Program-made: the position numbers and the translations under genes
In this document: positions 36,344-44,269 of the stretch, piece by piece
How positions within the stretch are numbered: position 1 is the first letter of the stretch
Layout: every line of letters starts with the position of its first letter
Source: Haloglomus irregulare
GTDB lineage: Archaea; Halobacteriota; Halobacteria; Halobacteriales; Haloarculaceae
DNA: 64,000 bases
Direction of reading: 5' to 3'
NCBI RefSeq assembly: GCF_007421925.1
Contig: NZ_QMDX01000001.1
Span: 642,629 to 706,628, forward strand
The notes under the pieces: model-generated
The model's database searches: none
Seen by the model: only the letters and a program-made list of their open reading frames with translations
Told to the model about the DNA's origin: nothing

Positions 36344-36826
36344 CTACGAACTCCGCACAGCTTGCAGGTCACGCGCGTACTGCTGCACGTACTCGTGGTA
36401 CTCGTCGTCCACGTCGTCGGGCTGGACAAACCGGACGGCGTCGTGCTGGTCGTCGAGCGTCACATCATCACCTGAGAGGCCGTCAACTGCGGCACGCGCT
36501 CGAAAGACGATGTTGACGGTATGCCGGCTCGGCCCTGGCGCACTCGTCTCCCAGCGATGCTCGTAGACGCCGAGCCGGTCGCCGATGGTGAGGTCGAGTC
36601 CGAGTTCCTCGCGGCCGACGCGCCGGGCGGCATCCTCCAGCCACTCACCCTTGTAGAGACGGCTCCCCGGCCAGAACCACGCGCCGCGGACGGGCTCGTT
36701 CGTCCGCCGAGCGAGGAGGACGGCCCCGTCGGCGCGTTCGACGACGGTCTCCGCGCAAACTTGTGGCATCCGAGCAATGAACTCGCGGAACGTCCCTTCG
36801 GGAACACGCTCGTCGTGAACCTCCAT
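36344..36826 (-). CDS. NUDIX hydrolase, GDP-mannose mannosyl hydrolase-like
   Basis: A 160-aa protein. The NUDIX-type helix reads GEWLEDAARRVGREELGLDL, and preceding GAWFWPGSRL matches the Gmm/NudD subgroup. These release mannose from GDP-mannose. The REEL part lacks one usual Glu of the classic box (REUxEE), as in Gmm relatives. Its place among nucleotide-sugar genes supports a glycan role. Confidence 0.85.
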   Translation of the reverse strand: MEVHDERVPEGTFREFIARMPQVCAETVVERADGAVLLARRTNEPVRGAWFWPGSRLYKGEWLEDAARRVGREELGLDLTIGDRLGVYEHRWETSAPGPSRHTVNIVFRARAAVDGLSGDDVTLDDQHDAVRFVQPDDVDDEYHEYVQQYARDLQAVRSS

Positions 36827-36989
36827 AGCCGATGGTACGGTGACGGGGCGAAAGGCGGTTCGGTCGGCCCCAGTTGTCGTGAGATGGCGAGTGGTGCCCT
36901 AGACCGGCGCCTCGGCGAGTGCCCCGGCGGGTCGGGGCTCTCTAATCGCGGGGACGCCGCTCGTGTAACAAGATATTTGTAGCCAGCAA

Positions 36990-37010
36990 GTTACTCGCTA
37001 AGTGAGTAAC
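36990..37010 (+). promoter_or_regulatory. Inverted repeat directly before the SQD1-like start
   Basis: Arms gttactc (36990-36996) and gagtaac (37004-37010) with a seven-base loop end two bases before the ATG at 37013. An A/T box (gatatttgta near 36972) precedes it. This could be an operator or, if transcribed, a hairpin over the start site. Confidence 0.45.
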
Positions 37011-37012
37011 CA

Positions 37013-38188
37013 ATGACGATCGTCGTGACCGGCGCGGACGGCTTCATCGGGTGGCCCACCGCGCTCCGCATCGCGAACCGCACCGAGGAACGTGTCGTGG
37101 GCGTCGATAACCTCGCCCGGCGGCAGTGGGTCGAGGAGGTCGGCTCGAAGAGCGCCGTCCCCATCGCGAGTATCAACCAGCGCCTTGCCGCGGCCGAGGA
37201 GCAGGGCTACGGCAACCTGTCGTTCGTCGAGGGCGACCTGACCGAGCGCTCGTTCGTCGACGAACTGCTACAGGTCCACGAACCGCGGGTCGTGGTCCAT
37301 GCGGCCGCGCAGCCGAGTGCGCCGTACTCACAGATCAACGGCGAGCGGGCGAACTACACGCAGCACAACAACATGCAGGCCACCCGGAACCTCGCGTTCG
37401 GACTGGCCGAGAACGGGCTGAGCGATACCCATCTCATCGAAACAACGACAACTGGGGTGTACGGGAGCCCTGATTTCCCCATCCCCGAGGGCGGCGCCGT
37501 CATGGAGAACCAGGGCGAGCGCGACGAGGTGCCGTTCCCGGCGATGGCGGGGTCCTTCTATCACTTGACGAAGAGTCACGATGCCGCTAATCTCAGGCTC
37601 GCACACCAGCAGTTCGGGATCCCGATTTCGGACGTGCGGACGGCCATCACGTACACAACCGAGACGGAGGAGACCGCGGCCGACGAGCGGCTCCGGACGC
37701 GGTTCGACTTCGACTACTACTTCGGGGTCGTCTCGCATCGCTTCTGCGCGCAGGCCGTCGCGGAGTATCCGCTCACGGTGTACGGGAAGGGCCAGCAGCG
37801 CAAGCCGTTCATCTCGCTGGAGGACGCCGTCGAGGGGCTGGCACGACTGGCGTTGAACGATGTCGATGACCGGCCTGCGGAGCACGTGGTCTACAATCAG
37901 GTCACGCGGGCAATCAGTATCGTCGAGGTCGCCGAGACGATCGCCGAGGTGGCCCAGGAGCACGGGCTCGACACGGAGGTCACGCACGTCGAGAACCCAC
38001 GTGACGAGGACGAGGAGCACGCGATGGAGATCGAGAACGACCGCTACATGGAGTTGATCGGCTCGCAGCGGGTGGATTTCGAGGGCGGTGTTCGGGACGC
38101 GATCTCCTCGCTCGTGGCGTACCAAGACGTGGTGACGGCCCACGAAGACCGGTTCCTCCCCGACGCGCTGCAGGAGGACGTGGAGTAG
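37013..38188 (+). CDS. UDP-sulfoquinovose synthase-like epimerase (SQD1/Agl3)
   Basis: A 391-aa SDR enzyme. Beyond TGADGFIGWPTALRI, it has SQD1-type features: long inserts, TTTTGVYGSPDFPIPEGG, FPAMAGSFYHLTKSHDAANL with Tyr and Lys of the active site, and KGQQRKPFISLEDAVEGLAR. SQD1/Agl3 convert UDP-glucose plus sulfite to UDP-sulfoquinovose. A role in sulfonated sugar for N-glycans or glycolipids is likely; no sulfite-supplying gene is nearby. An inverted repeat lies directly upstream. Confidence 0.85.
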   Translation: MTIVVTGADGFIGWPTALRIANRTEERVVGVDNLARRQWVEEVGSKSAVPIASINQRLAAAEEQGYGNLSFVEGDLTERSFVDELLQVHEPRVVVHAAAQPSAPYSQINGERANYTQHNNMQATRNLAFGLAENGLSDTHLIETTTTGVYGSPDFPIPEGGAVMENQGERDEVPFPAMAGSFYHLTKSHDAANLRLAHQQFGIPISDVRTAITYTTETEETAADERLRTRFDFDYYFGVVSHRFCAQAVAEYPLTVYGKGQQRKPFISLEDAVEGLARLALNDVDDRPAEHVVYNQVTRAISIVEVAETIAEVAQEHGLDTEVTHVENPRDEDEEHAMEIENDRYMELIGSQRVDFEGGVRDAISSLVAYQDVVTAHEDRFLPDALQEDVE

Positions 38189-38201
38189 GGGAAAAGAGAG
38201 T

Positions 38202-38522
38202 CTATACCCAGTCGGTGGCGTACAGTACCTGTCCCGTCAGGTCCGGAACGAGCCGTTCGATCCGGGAGACCGCTGCCGCCACCTCTCCCGCGCTGGTCCC
38301 TGTCTGTGGAACGATTACGATGCCCGGATGACCCTCGAAGCGAGTGAAATCCTTCGCGTCGTTGGTCAGCACTATAGCGTCCAGCTCACGAGCGTGGTCG
38401 ACGATGTCAGAATCGGACGCGGTCGGCTCCAGCGTGTCAACGACACGTGTCATCTTGTGGCCGTCGGCGCGGAGCGCGCTCAGATAAGCCGACTTGACAT
38501 GGACGTCGGCCAGAAGTCGCAT
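38202..38522 (-). CDS. DUF5615 PIN-like toxin, copy 2
   Basis: A 106-aa protein: RLLADVHVKSAYLSALRADG, then DSDIVDHARELDAIVLTNDA and KDFTRFEGHPGI. The Asp/Asn residues fit the PIN-like catalytic set. It starts five bases after the DUF433 stop and is only distantly similar to copy 1. Confidence 0.85.
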   Translation of the reverse strand: MRLLADVHVKSAYLSALRADGHKMTRVVDTLEPTASDSDIVDHARELDAIVLTNDAKDFTRFEGHPGIVIVPQTGTSAGEVAAAVSRIERLVPDLTGQVLYATDWV

Positions 38523-38527
38523 CGCGG

Positions 38528-38830
38528 TCAGGCCTCTTCGGAGGTGGGCTCATCCTCGAGCCGATCGCGCAGGGACCGGGATTCGCGACGGATCTCGCGC
38601 TGTCGGTCCTCCTGCTCGGCTTCCAGTGCCTGCATCGCTTCGACGTTGTCGTAATAATAGGCGAGCGCAGTGAACACAGCCGCTGCATCGAGTTCGTACT
38701 CCGCGGCCACTGCAAACGGATCCTCATCGCCGTCCACGACGCGACGCTTGATATCGAGGACGGTGATTCGCGTCCCCTCGATCCGGGGCTTGCCGAACCG
38801 GATCGCCTCGTCGGTCACGATATTGGCCAT
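38528..38830 (-). CDS. DUF433 antitoxin, copy 2
   Basis: A 100-aa protein: RFGKPRIEGTRITVLDIKRR, EYELDAAAVFTALAYYYDNV, then a charged coiled coil (EAEQEDRQREIRRESRSLRD). I chose ATG 38830 because a perfect TATA palindrome lies 28 nt upstream of it. Confidence 0.87.
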   Translation of the reverse strand: MANIVTDEAIRFGKPRIEGTRITVLDIKRRVVDGDEDPFAVAAEYELDAAAVFTALAYYYDNVEAMQALEAEQEDRQREIRRESRSLRDRLEDEPTSEEA

Positions 38831-38852
38831 GGTGGTCAGTAGTGCCCTGGTC

Positions 38853-38864
38853 GTATTTAAATAC
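38853..38864 (-). promoter_or_regulatory. TATA-box palindrome of DUF433 copy 2
   Basis: The 12-base perfect palindrome gtatttaaatac is centred about 28 nt upstream of the ATG, the right distance for a leaderless haloarchaeal transcript. Its symmetry could also let the antitoxin bind. Confidence 0.6.
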
Positions 38865-38950
38865 TGGCGCGGGGGCGTCGTTCGTTCTCGACTCCGAAAG
38901 GACACATCCCGCCCTGGGAGCCGCTCGCGCCGGGAAACGGGAGTCTCATA

Positions 38951-40069
38951 GTGTTTAGTTCGAATCTTTACCGGTGAGATACGGCCAGATGTTTGGTTCG
39001 GTGATCGCGCTCAATCCTCGTGGAATGTATCTTTTCAGCGTCGAGAGATCTGGCATAAGCCGGTACTTGAACCACTCTTGCAATTGGTCCCAGCACCCTT
39101 CGACAGCGTTCAATTCGGGAAGTTTCGACGGGAAGTACCACACTTCGAGATCATTCCCTCGCACGCACGAGACCGAACTGTCTCCGACAGTTTCGGTCTC
39201 GCGCTCACCACTCACGTGCTCCCACAGATCCCTCGCGTAGAAGTAGCCCGCTCGATCCAGAAACACCACTAACTCCTCACCGAACTTGTCTTTCAGCGCT
39301 TCTAACAGCCGAATCCCGTGGTTCCGTGTGAGATTCTCTTCTGTCCAGCAGAAGAAGCTGTCACCGTCGTCGGTGACAGCGCCCAGCACCGTCACTGAGT
39401 CCCACGCTGTTGCAACCTCTATTCTCGGGTTTGAGCCAATTGGGTAGAAGCCACGTCGCTGAACAGTTCCGACGTGCTTGGTGAACTGATCGACAACAAC
39501 GACAGTTTTCTCGGTTAGTTCGGGCCGTTTTTTTCGACTGTCTCCTGAAACTCAGCTTTCTCTTCAGGGTCGGCTTCATGATGTTGAGGCCGGGCTGTCC
39601 GCAAGGACAGCCCGGCCTCTTTCCAACAAGTCATACGCGTAGGTTTCGTGGTATTCGACGCCGTATTCCGCTTTGGCGTGATGAAGCAACAGTTTCGCTG
39701 ACCACGCTTGCTGGTCGTATCCGAGTTCGGTCGGCGGCTGTTGCAACTGCTCGAACAGTCGCTCACGATCTTCGCCCTCGATTTTTGCTGGACCTCCTGG
39801 TCGAGGAGCGTCGTAAGGTGCCTGCTCGATCGGTTCTTCCTCGAACCGATCGAGCCAGTTGCGAATCGTTTTCTCGACAACACCGTGGCGGTCAGCCAGT
39901 GTCTCCAGTTGATCGCCCTGCTTGCGCCCGATCGCCGCGAGAACACGTTCTCGCGGCTTCCCTTCGTCGATCTGGTCCTTGAGATCGTAGAGCTCTTCGA
40001 GCGTGATATGGTCAAGCCGACCCATTACAAACGCCAGCGTCTCTATCGGTAAAACAGTTCCCTAGACAC
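38951..40069 (-). mobile_element. IS630-family insertion sequence with TA target duplication
   Basis: A 1119-bp element. Ends gtgtttag (left) and ctagacac (right) belong to imperfect terminal inverted repeats: the left end begins gtgtttagttcgaatctt and the right end, on the other strand, gtgtctagggaactgtttt. TA dinucleotides flank both sides (38949-38950, 40070-40071), the IS630/mariner target duplication. The element encodes one transposase on the minus strand, broken by two frameshifts. Confidence 0.85.
38955..40025 (-). pseudogene. IS630-family transposase, two frameshifts
   Basis: The N-terminal HTH part reads MGRLDHITLEELYDLKDQID and WLDRFEEEP in one frame. One extra base near 39620 shifts it (DLLERG instead of DLLERAGLSL). 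The second piece runs RTARPQHHEADPEEK, then a run of seven A's near 39530 (eight would restore KKRPEL) causes a second shift. The third piece (38955-39395) carries the DDE-type end: TVLGAVTDDGDSFFCW, VVFLDRAGYF and LPELNAVEGCWDQ. The element should not move by itself as read, though a homopolymer error is possible. Confidence 0.85.
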
Positions 40070-40135
40070 TATCAGGCAGTGCTGCTGATGTACTCGTCTC
40101 CATGGTGTTATACCCCTCCCGAAATAGGAGCAATC

Positions 40136-40737
40136 ATGGGCGGAATCGAACTTCGCGATGGGACGCTCCTCGTCGATCGGGAGCCGAACGACCTGGACGA
40201 ACTCGCGATTCTGTTCTCCACGCTTCTCGATCAAATCGGCATCGGTCACGTCTTCATCAGCGGGTACGTCGCGATTCTGACTGGGAGAGCCAGAGCCACA
40301 GAGGACATCGAGTCCTGCTCGCGCGCACTACATCCGACAAAATCAACCAGCTCGTGACGAAACTCAAGGATAATGGATTGTGGGGGCCAGCCATGCCCCT
40401 CGACTCCATGGAGGAGGTGCTCGAAGACAATATTTGGGTCGCCCGCGACGGTGAGATGGTTCCGCATCTCGAAGCCAAATTCGTCAGCGACGAGTACGAC
40501 CGGGCCTCTCTCGAGAATCGAATCACCGCGAAACTCACTAGCGTCAACGAGGAACTCCCCATCGGTCCCCTCGAGCTTCAGATTGCCTACAAACTGTATC
40601 TGGGTACTCCGAAGGATTTCGAGGACGCCCTCCACCTCCATTCGCTGTTCGAGGAAAGTGTTAGCACCCCTGCGCTCGAACATTGGGTTACGAACCCCGG
40701 CGTCGAGGGAGACTATGAGCGACTCAAACAGGCGTGA
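40136..40737 (+). pseudogene. Nucleotidyltransferase-like protein (DUF6036-like), frameshifted
   Basis: The first part reads MGGIELRDGTLLVDREPNDL and VFISGYVAILTGRARATEDI. One missing base near 40313 (gacatcgag|tcctgctc; a further g would give DIEVLLA) moves the rest to the next frame: INQLVTKLKDNGLWGPAMPL, LEAKFVSDEYDRASLENRIT and PLELQIAYKLYLGTPKDFED. The whole resembles AbiEii/DUF6036-type nucleotidyltransferases that act as toxins or partners of toxins. It lies 66 bp right of the IS630 end. Confidence 0.75.
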
Positions 40738-40960
40738 GGATATCGAGGCGAAGCACGAACGGAATCGTCAGCAGCGCCTCAGCAGTATCAACCGCTGGGT
40801 CGAATTCATCAAAACGCACGATGCAGACGAGTGGGGTGACCAACAGAACCGCCTCATCAACTCACAACTCGAGTCTGCTCGTCAGTCCGACATCGATGTC
40901 GAACATCGCAGACGCGTAGAGCGGGCCGGTCGCGAATACTCGGATTCTTCTGGTCAGTGA
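40715..40960 (+). CDS. Small partner of the nucleotidyltransferase-like gene
   Basis: An 81-aa highly charged helical protein (REDIEAKHERNRQQRLSSIN; RWVEFIKTHDADEWGDQQNR) whose start overlaps the previous gene's end by 23 bp. Coupling suggests a two-gene defence or toxin-antitoxin unit. The family is not named with certainty. Confidence 0.6.
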   Translation: MSDSNRREDIEAKHERNRQQRLSSINRWVEFIKTHDADEWGDQQNRLINSQLESARQSDIDVEHRRRVERAGREYSDSSGQ

Positions 40961-40985
40961 CCCGCGGGTGGTCTCAGCGGGTGTT

Positions 40986-41255
40986 ACACAGCACGCGCCG
41001 GCCGATAATGCCGATGGCTGGTTCGAGTACAACGACTGTGGATATCCAATCGACGGTGACTACAACATGGTCACGGGCATTGGCTTCAAATTGCTAACTG
41101 TACCATCGGGCAAACGTCCCGATGGGTTGGGCGACGGTCATCTCGCTTTTAATTCCGGGACGCTGAACGGGACTGGCGAGTGCACCGCCTCCTCCACGTC
41201 GGAGGCAGACCAGAAGTCCACGGACAAGCTCACGACTTCAGTTGTGGACCGATGA
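40986..41255 (+). pseudogene. TnpB C-terminal remnant (IS200/IS605 or IS1341 type)
   Basis: The ~90 residues resemble the extreme C-terminus of haloarchaeal TnpB: NDCGYPIDGDYNMVTGIGFK matches the second half of the zinc ribbon plus the catalytic-site DYN-AxNIG segment, followed by LLTVPSGKRPDGLGDGHLAF and NSGTLNGTGE. The first CxxC half is missing and the second is degenerate (YNDC). The rest of TnpB and TnpA are absent, so this is a dead fragment. Confidence 0.75.
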
Positions 41256-41639
41256 GCAGAGCAACTGTGACTGAAGAGGTCAGTGGAAGGGACGGGCACT
41301 GACAGTTCGAGTGTTGCACTGTTCTGGATACTTTTACTACCCATGGATAGCCTTTCTCTCCACTATATAACTAAACTGTGGAGGTAGCAACGAGGCAGGT
41401 GACCTCGAAACGGTTTGACGTCAACCCGAGGCCATCGAATGGTGGTAGGGCATTTTATCGAGTCGGTGCGTCGTGAGGCCCGGCGGTTGTATGTCGAGAG
41501 CCTGTAATACTAGTTGCAATACGGTTCTGCCCGCGGAGCGCCCGCGCCGCTTCAAGACTGACATGCCTCCTGGCAAGATATCATAGGAGGGTTTGGACAC
41601 TCGGATGTTACTCCCCCAGAATTGTTCGCTACAAACGAC
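41256..41639. other. Gene-free stretch after the TnpB remnant
   Basis: About 385 bp. It may hold the right end of the old TnpB element, but I cannot fix a boundary. No gene is seen. Confidence 0.4.
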
Positions 41640-42053
41640 CTACTGTGCGTTGAGGTATTCGTAGAAGGTTCGTGGTTCGACGATTTCGATGCCACGGAAT
41701 GACTGGAGGTCGAGCAGATGTCCATCCCCAGAGACAACGTAGTCAACGTCACCAGCGACAGCGGCTTCAAGAAATTTATCATCGTCAGGATCGGCTTCAA
41801 CTGCGGTGATGTCTTCCTGCGGATCGACGAACTCCGCAAAGTACCGAATCGTTTCGATCTCCTGCTGAATCTCGTGGTCGCTCAGTTGGAACCGCTCGGG
41901 ATACTTGTGCAATGTTTTGCGGAACTCCGTGAGCGTCTCTACAGAGACGACGATCTGATACTCCCGATTGAATCCCTTGAGGAGAAGTTCATGTGGCACA
42001 CCGGTTGCTATGACCCCCGAAATGAGCACATTCGTATCCAGAACCGCCCTCAT
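41640..42053 (-). CDS. PIN-family toxin (COG1569-like)
   Basis: A 137-aa protein: MRAVLDTNVLISGVIATGVP, EADPDDDKFLEAAVAGDVDY and VVSGDGHLLDLQSFRGIEIV, the classic PIN toxin pattern with Asp at all expected places. Its start overlaps the antitoxin stop (ATGA). Complete and likely active. Confidence 0.9.
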   Translation of the reverse strand: MRAVLDTNVLISGVIATGVPHELLLKGFNREYQIVVSVETLTEFRKTLHKYPERFQLSDHEIQQEIETIRYFAEFVDPQEDITAVEADPDDDKFLEAAVAGDVDYVVSGDGHLLDLQSFRGIEIVEPRTFYEYLNAQ

Positions 42054-42313
42054 TCCTCACTGCCTCGTGCCTCGTGGACGAGCTGGGTAACCTCATCGAG
42101 CGACAGTTCGACTGTGTCCGTCCGGTCTTCGACACGCTGTTGGAACTCTGCAATCGAAGGGAGTTCGACCTTCTTCAATACAAGCCCGTACTCCGTCGGG
42201 ACGACCATGAGCTTCGTCCCCTGTTCAAGACCGAATTGATCCCTGAGCCGGCTGGGAATCGTGATCTGTCCCTTCGAGGTAACCGTAGTTACTTCTGGTT
42301 CGTCGGAGGCCAT
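42050..42313 (-). CDS. AbrB-type antitoxin of the PIN toxin
   Basis: An 87-aa protein: VTTVTSKGQITIPSRLRDQF, then GTKLMVVPTEYGLVLKKVEL (AbrB hairpin), followed by an acidic helix (VELSLDEVTQLVHEARGSEE) that should bind the toxin. An operator-like repeat lies just upstream. Confidence 0.9.
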   Translation of the reverse strand: MASDEPEVTTVTSKGQITIPSRLRDQFGLEQGTKLMVVPTEYGLVLKKVELPSIAEFQQRVEDRTDTVELSLDEVTQLVHEARGSEE

Positions 42314-42320
42314 AGCATAC

Positions 42321-42335
42321 GTAAGAATTCCTTAC
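42321..42335 (-). promoter_or_regulatory. Operator-like repeat of the AbrB-PIN operon
   Basis: Arms gtaag and cttac surround aattc, eight bases upstream of the antitoxin ATG and next to an A/T-rich box (attattatg on the minus strand). Consistent with autorepression. Confidence 0.4.
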
Positions 42336-42579
42336 ATAATAATGGTTGGCTCGCGACTGCTGCTAAATGTCTCCCAACTACCCCCGTCGCTGTTCCATGA
42401 TCTCCTTATCGGTGCGCTCGTGGTAGTGTATCTCGACTACAGGCCATCGGCGAAGACGAGCGAGAGCGGAATCCCCCCCACCTGAGTTTTTATATTACCT
42501 GGGAGTCTGGTTTCTCCCAATCAGAACTGCTGGGTCGACTACGCTTGATACGTCCCTCGACCTCGACGCTCTCCAGGAA

Positions 42580-43008
42580 GTGCTTCGGGAGCACCCCGTC
42601 CGGCTCGCAATTCTCTTCGGCTCTCACGCAACGGGGACGACACACTCGAAGAGCGATATCAATATCGCGGTCGAATTCGACACCCACCGGCCAACCGAGC
42701 CGGGTCACAATAATGTATTTCTCGGGCTCAGTGCTGATCTCAGTGACGTGCTTGGGACGGATGACGGGGATCTCGTGGATCTCCACGGGGCCTCGTCGTC
42801 ACTTGCGACGGCGATCTTCGAGAACGGGGTGCTCCTCGTCGGCGAGCAGGAGCATGCTACCGAGCTTCGCCGGCAGCTATCCGCGGCCGAGTCCGAGCAG
42901 CCGTCACCCCGTGAACAGTTTGATGCGGCGCTCGACAGAATCGACGCGCATCTCGACAACAGCGATACTGGGGTGCCAGCAACGGGCGACACAGAGGACG
43001 ACGGATGA
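42580..43008 (+). CDS. MNT-type nucleotidyltransferase (antitoxin of HEPN), altered active site
   Basis: A 142-aa minimal nucleotidyltransferase. The site ILFGSHATGTTHSKSDINIA has G-S then D-x-N, where the family has D-x-D, so the second metal-binding Asp is Asn. A third acidic segment is DDGDLVDLHGASSS. In this TA class the MNT protein AMPylates and silences HEPN. Sensible residues (LDTSLDLDALQEV) continue upstream of the GTG without a standard start, so the true start may be lost. Confidence 0.82.
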   Translation: MLREHPVRLAILFGSHATGTTHSKSDINIAVEFDTHRPTEPGHNNVFLGLSADLSDVLGTDDGDLVDLHGASSSLATAIFENGVLLVGEQEHATELRRQLSAAESEQPSPREQFDAALDRIDAHLDNSDTGVPATGDTEDDG

Positions 43009-43421
43009 CGGATGATCGCGATGGGGTCCCAGCGGATCGCCTCGACAGAGTACTGACCGCTATCGAAACCATCGAAGAGAGTCTCGGTGTGCTCGCCCGC
43101 AAGCAGCACGTCAGCCGCGAGGACTACAAGTCCGACTCGGACACTCGCGACATCGTCGAGCGGAGGTTCGTGAAGATGACCGAGGCTGCAATCGATATTG
43201 CTGAAGAATTGGTCAAACACGAGCGTAGCGAGCCGCCAGCGAGCAATCCCGAATCGATGCGGGCACTCGGTGAGATGGGTGTTGTCTCGGGCCCACTGGT
43301 CGAGGAGATGGCACAGGGAGCGCGATTCCGGAACGTCTTGTCCCATACCTACGGCAACATCATCGATCACGATTTGATCGTGGGAGGAGGTCGGTGTGCG
43401 TTCACCCGTCCGCTCTCGTGA
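43005..43421 (+). CDS. HEPN-domain toxin, C-terminus altered
   Basis: A 138-aa protein coupled to MNT (ATGA). The RNase motif R-x4-6-H is in RFRNVLSHTYGN, and the helical body is typical (RLDRVLTAIETIEESLGVLA). After DHDLI the usual final helix is replaced by GGGRCAFTRPLS, so the C-terminal ~20 residues appear lost by rearrangement. Activity is doubtful. Confidence 0.82.
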   Translation: MTDDRDGVPADRLDRVLTAIETIEESLGVLARKQHVSREDYKSDSDTRDIVERRFVKMTEAAIDIAEELVKHERSEPPASNPESMRALGEMGVVSGPLVEEMAQGARFRNVLSHTYGNIIDHDLIVGGGRCAFTRPLS

Positions 43422-43606
43422 CGCGCGTTATTCATAAAGAACGCTCTCGTGATTCCATGCGACGGCGAACCAGTCGTGGCTGTGGTCGACCGGGGTGTCA
43501 CCAACTGAACATGATATTCGCAGTGGGGTTTCATTTGGTGTCGGCTTCACCCTCAGGGGCAAGCCTCGAACTACTCGTCTTGTCTATCTGTAGACCGTGT
43601 TGGGAC

Positions 43607-44074
43607 TCACGCCGACGCGGCCGAATCTGACTCTTCGCCGTGGGGCAGGCCGAACTCGACTTCGATCCGGACCGTGTCGTAGGGGACGTACGGTTGCTTC
43701 GCGCGGCCGTCCGACTCGAAGTGGATGATTTCGTACTCGGCCAGCAGGTGCAGGTCGTCGTGCACATCGTGTATGTCACGATTGAGGCGGGCCGCCAGCG
43801 CGCGGATACTCTCGGGTGAGTGCTGCATCACCGCTTCGAGCAGTTCCATCCGCCGGTCGGTCAGCAGCTTGCGGAGCCGCGCTCGGTCCTCAACGTTGAC
43901 CACGTGGGGAACCCCCTCGCCATCCTCCCACCGTTCGGCGCGTTCGACGGTCGCCGCCTATGCCTGCGCCGCTGGGAGCGACGTGATGCGGAGGGTCGAC
44001 GGGTATTCAGTCTCGCCCGGATCGGGCGTGAATTCATCGTGCGTGGGTTCGGTATCAGTCGGTTCGTTGCTCAT
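43607..44074 (-). pseudogene. HVO_A0114-like regulator with an internal stop
   Basis: From ATG 44074 the frame reads MSNEPTDTEPTHDEFTPDPG and ends at an in-frame TAG (43958-43960, codon 39), then continues in the same frame with TVERAERWEDGEGVPHVVNV, LRKLLTDRRMELLEAVMQHS and VHDDLHLLAEYEIIHFESDG. Without the TAG it would be a standard winged-helix antitoxin. A shortened protein from the GTG at 43903 would still carry the whole HTH part, so partial function is possible. Confidence 0.8.
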
Positions 44075-44245
44075 GGATTTCAGTCACCTCGGTCTGGACG
44101 TCCTCGATTAGGTCGGAGAGCCCTATGAACGCCGGCTCCGTTATGTCGCCCGCAGGTGAGTGTCGGTGGTGCCGTCCGACATCCAGGTGATAGGGCGCGG
44201 TATCGTCCCAAGAGCGTGTCAGCACTACTCTTGTCCTGGACTGTA
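44055..44245 (-). pseudogene. TumE-like toxin fragment (C-terminal end only)
   Basis: About 60 codons ending 20 bases inside the HVO_A0114-like gene. It reads WDDTAPYHLDVGRHHRHSPA, then GDITEPAFIGLSDLIEDVQT and EVTEIHEQRTD, the expected C-terminus of the TumE partner of HVO_A0114. The N-terminal half is gone; the sequence before about 44245 is not coding-like. This module is a relic. Confidence 0.7.
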
Positions 44246-44269
44246 CGGCGCCCCTGCGGGAATCCCCGC

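Noticed and set aside
39586-39619. Strong hairpin considered as a terminator
   Set aside because: It lies inside the transposase coding sequence and encodes conserved residues (AGLSLRTARPQ), so its symmetry may be coincidental to the protein.
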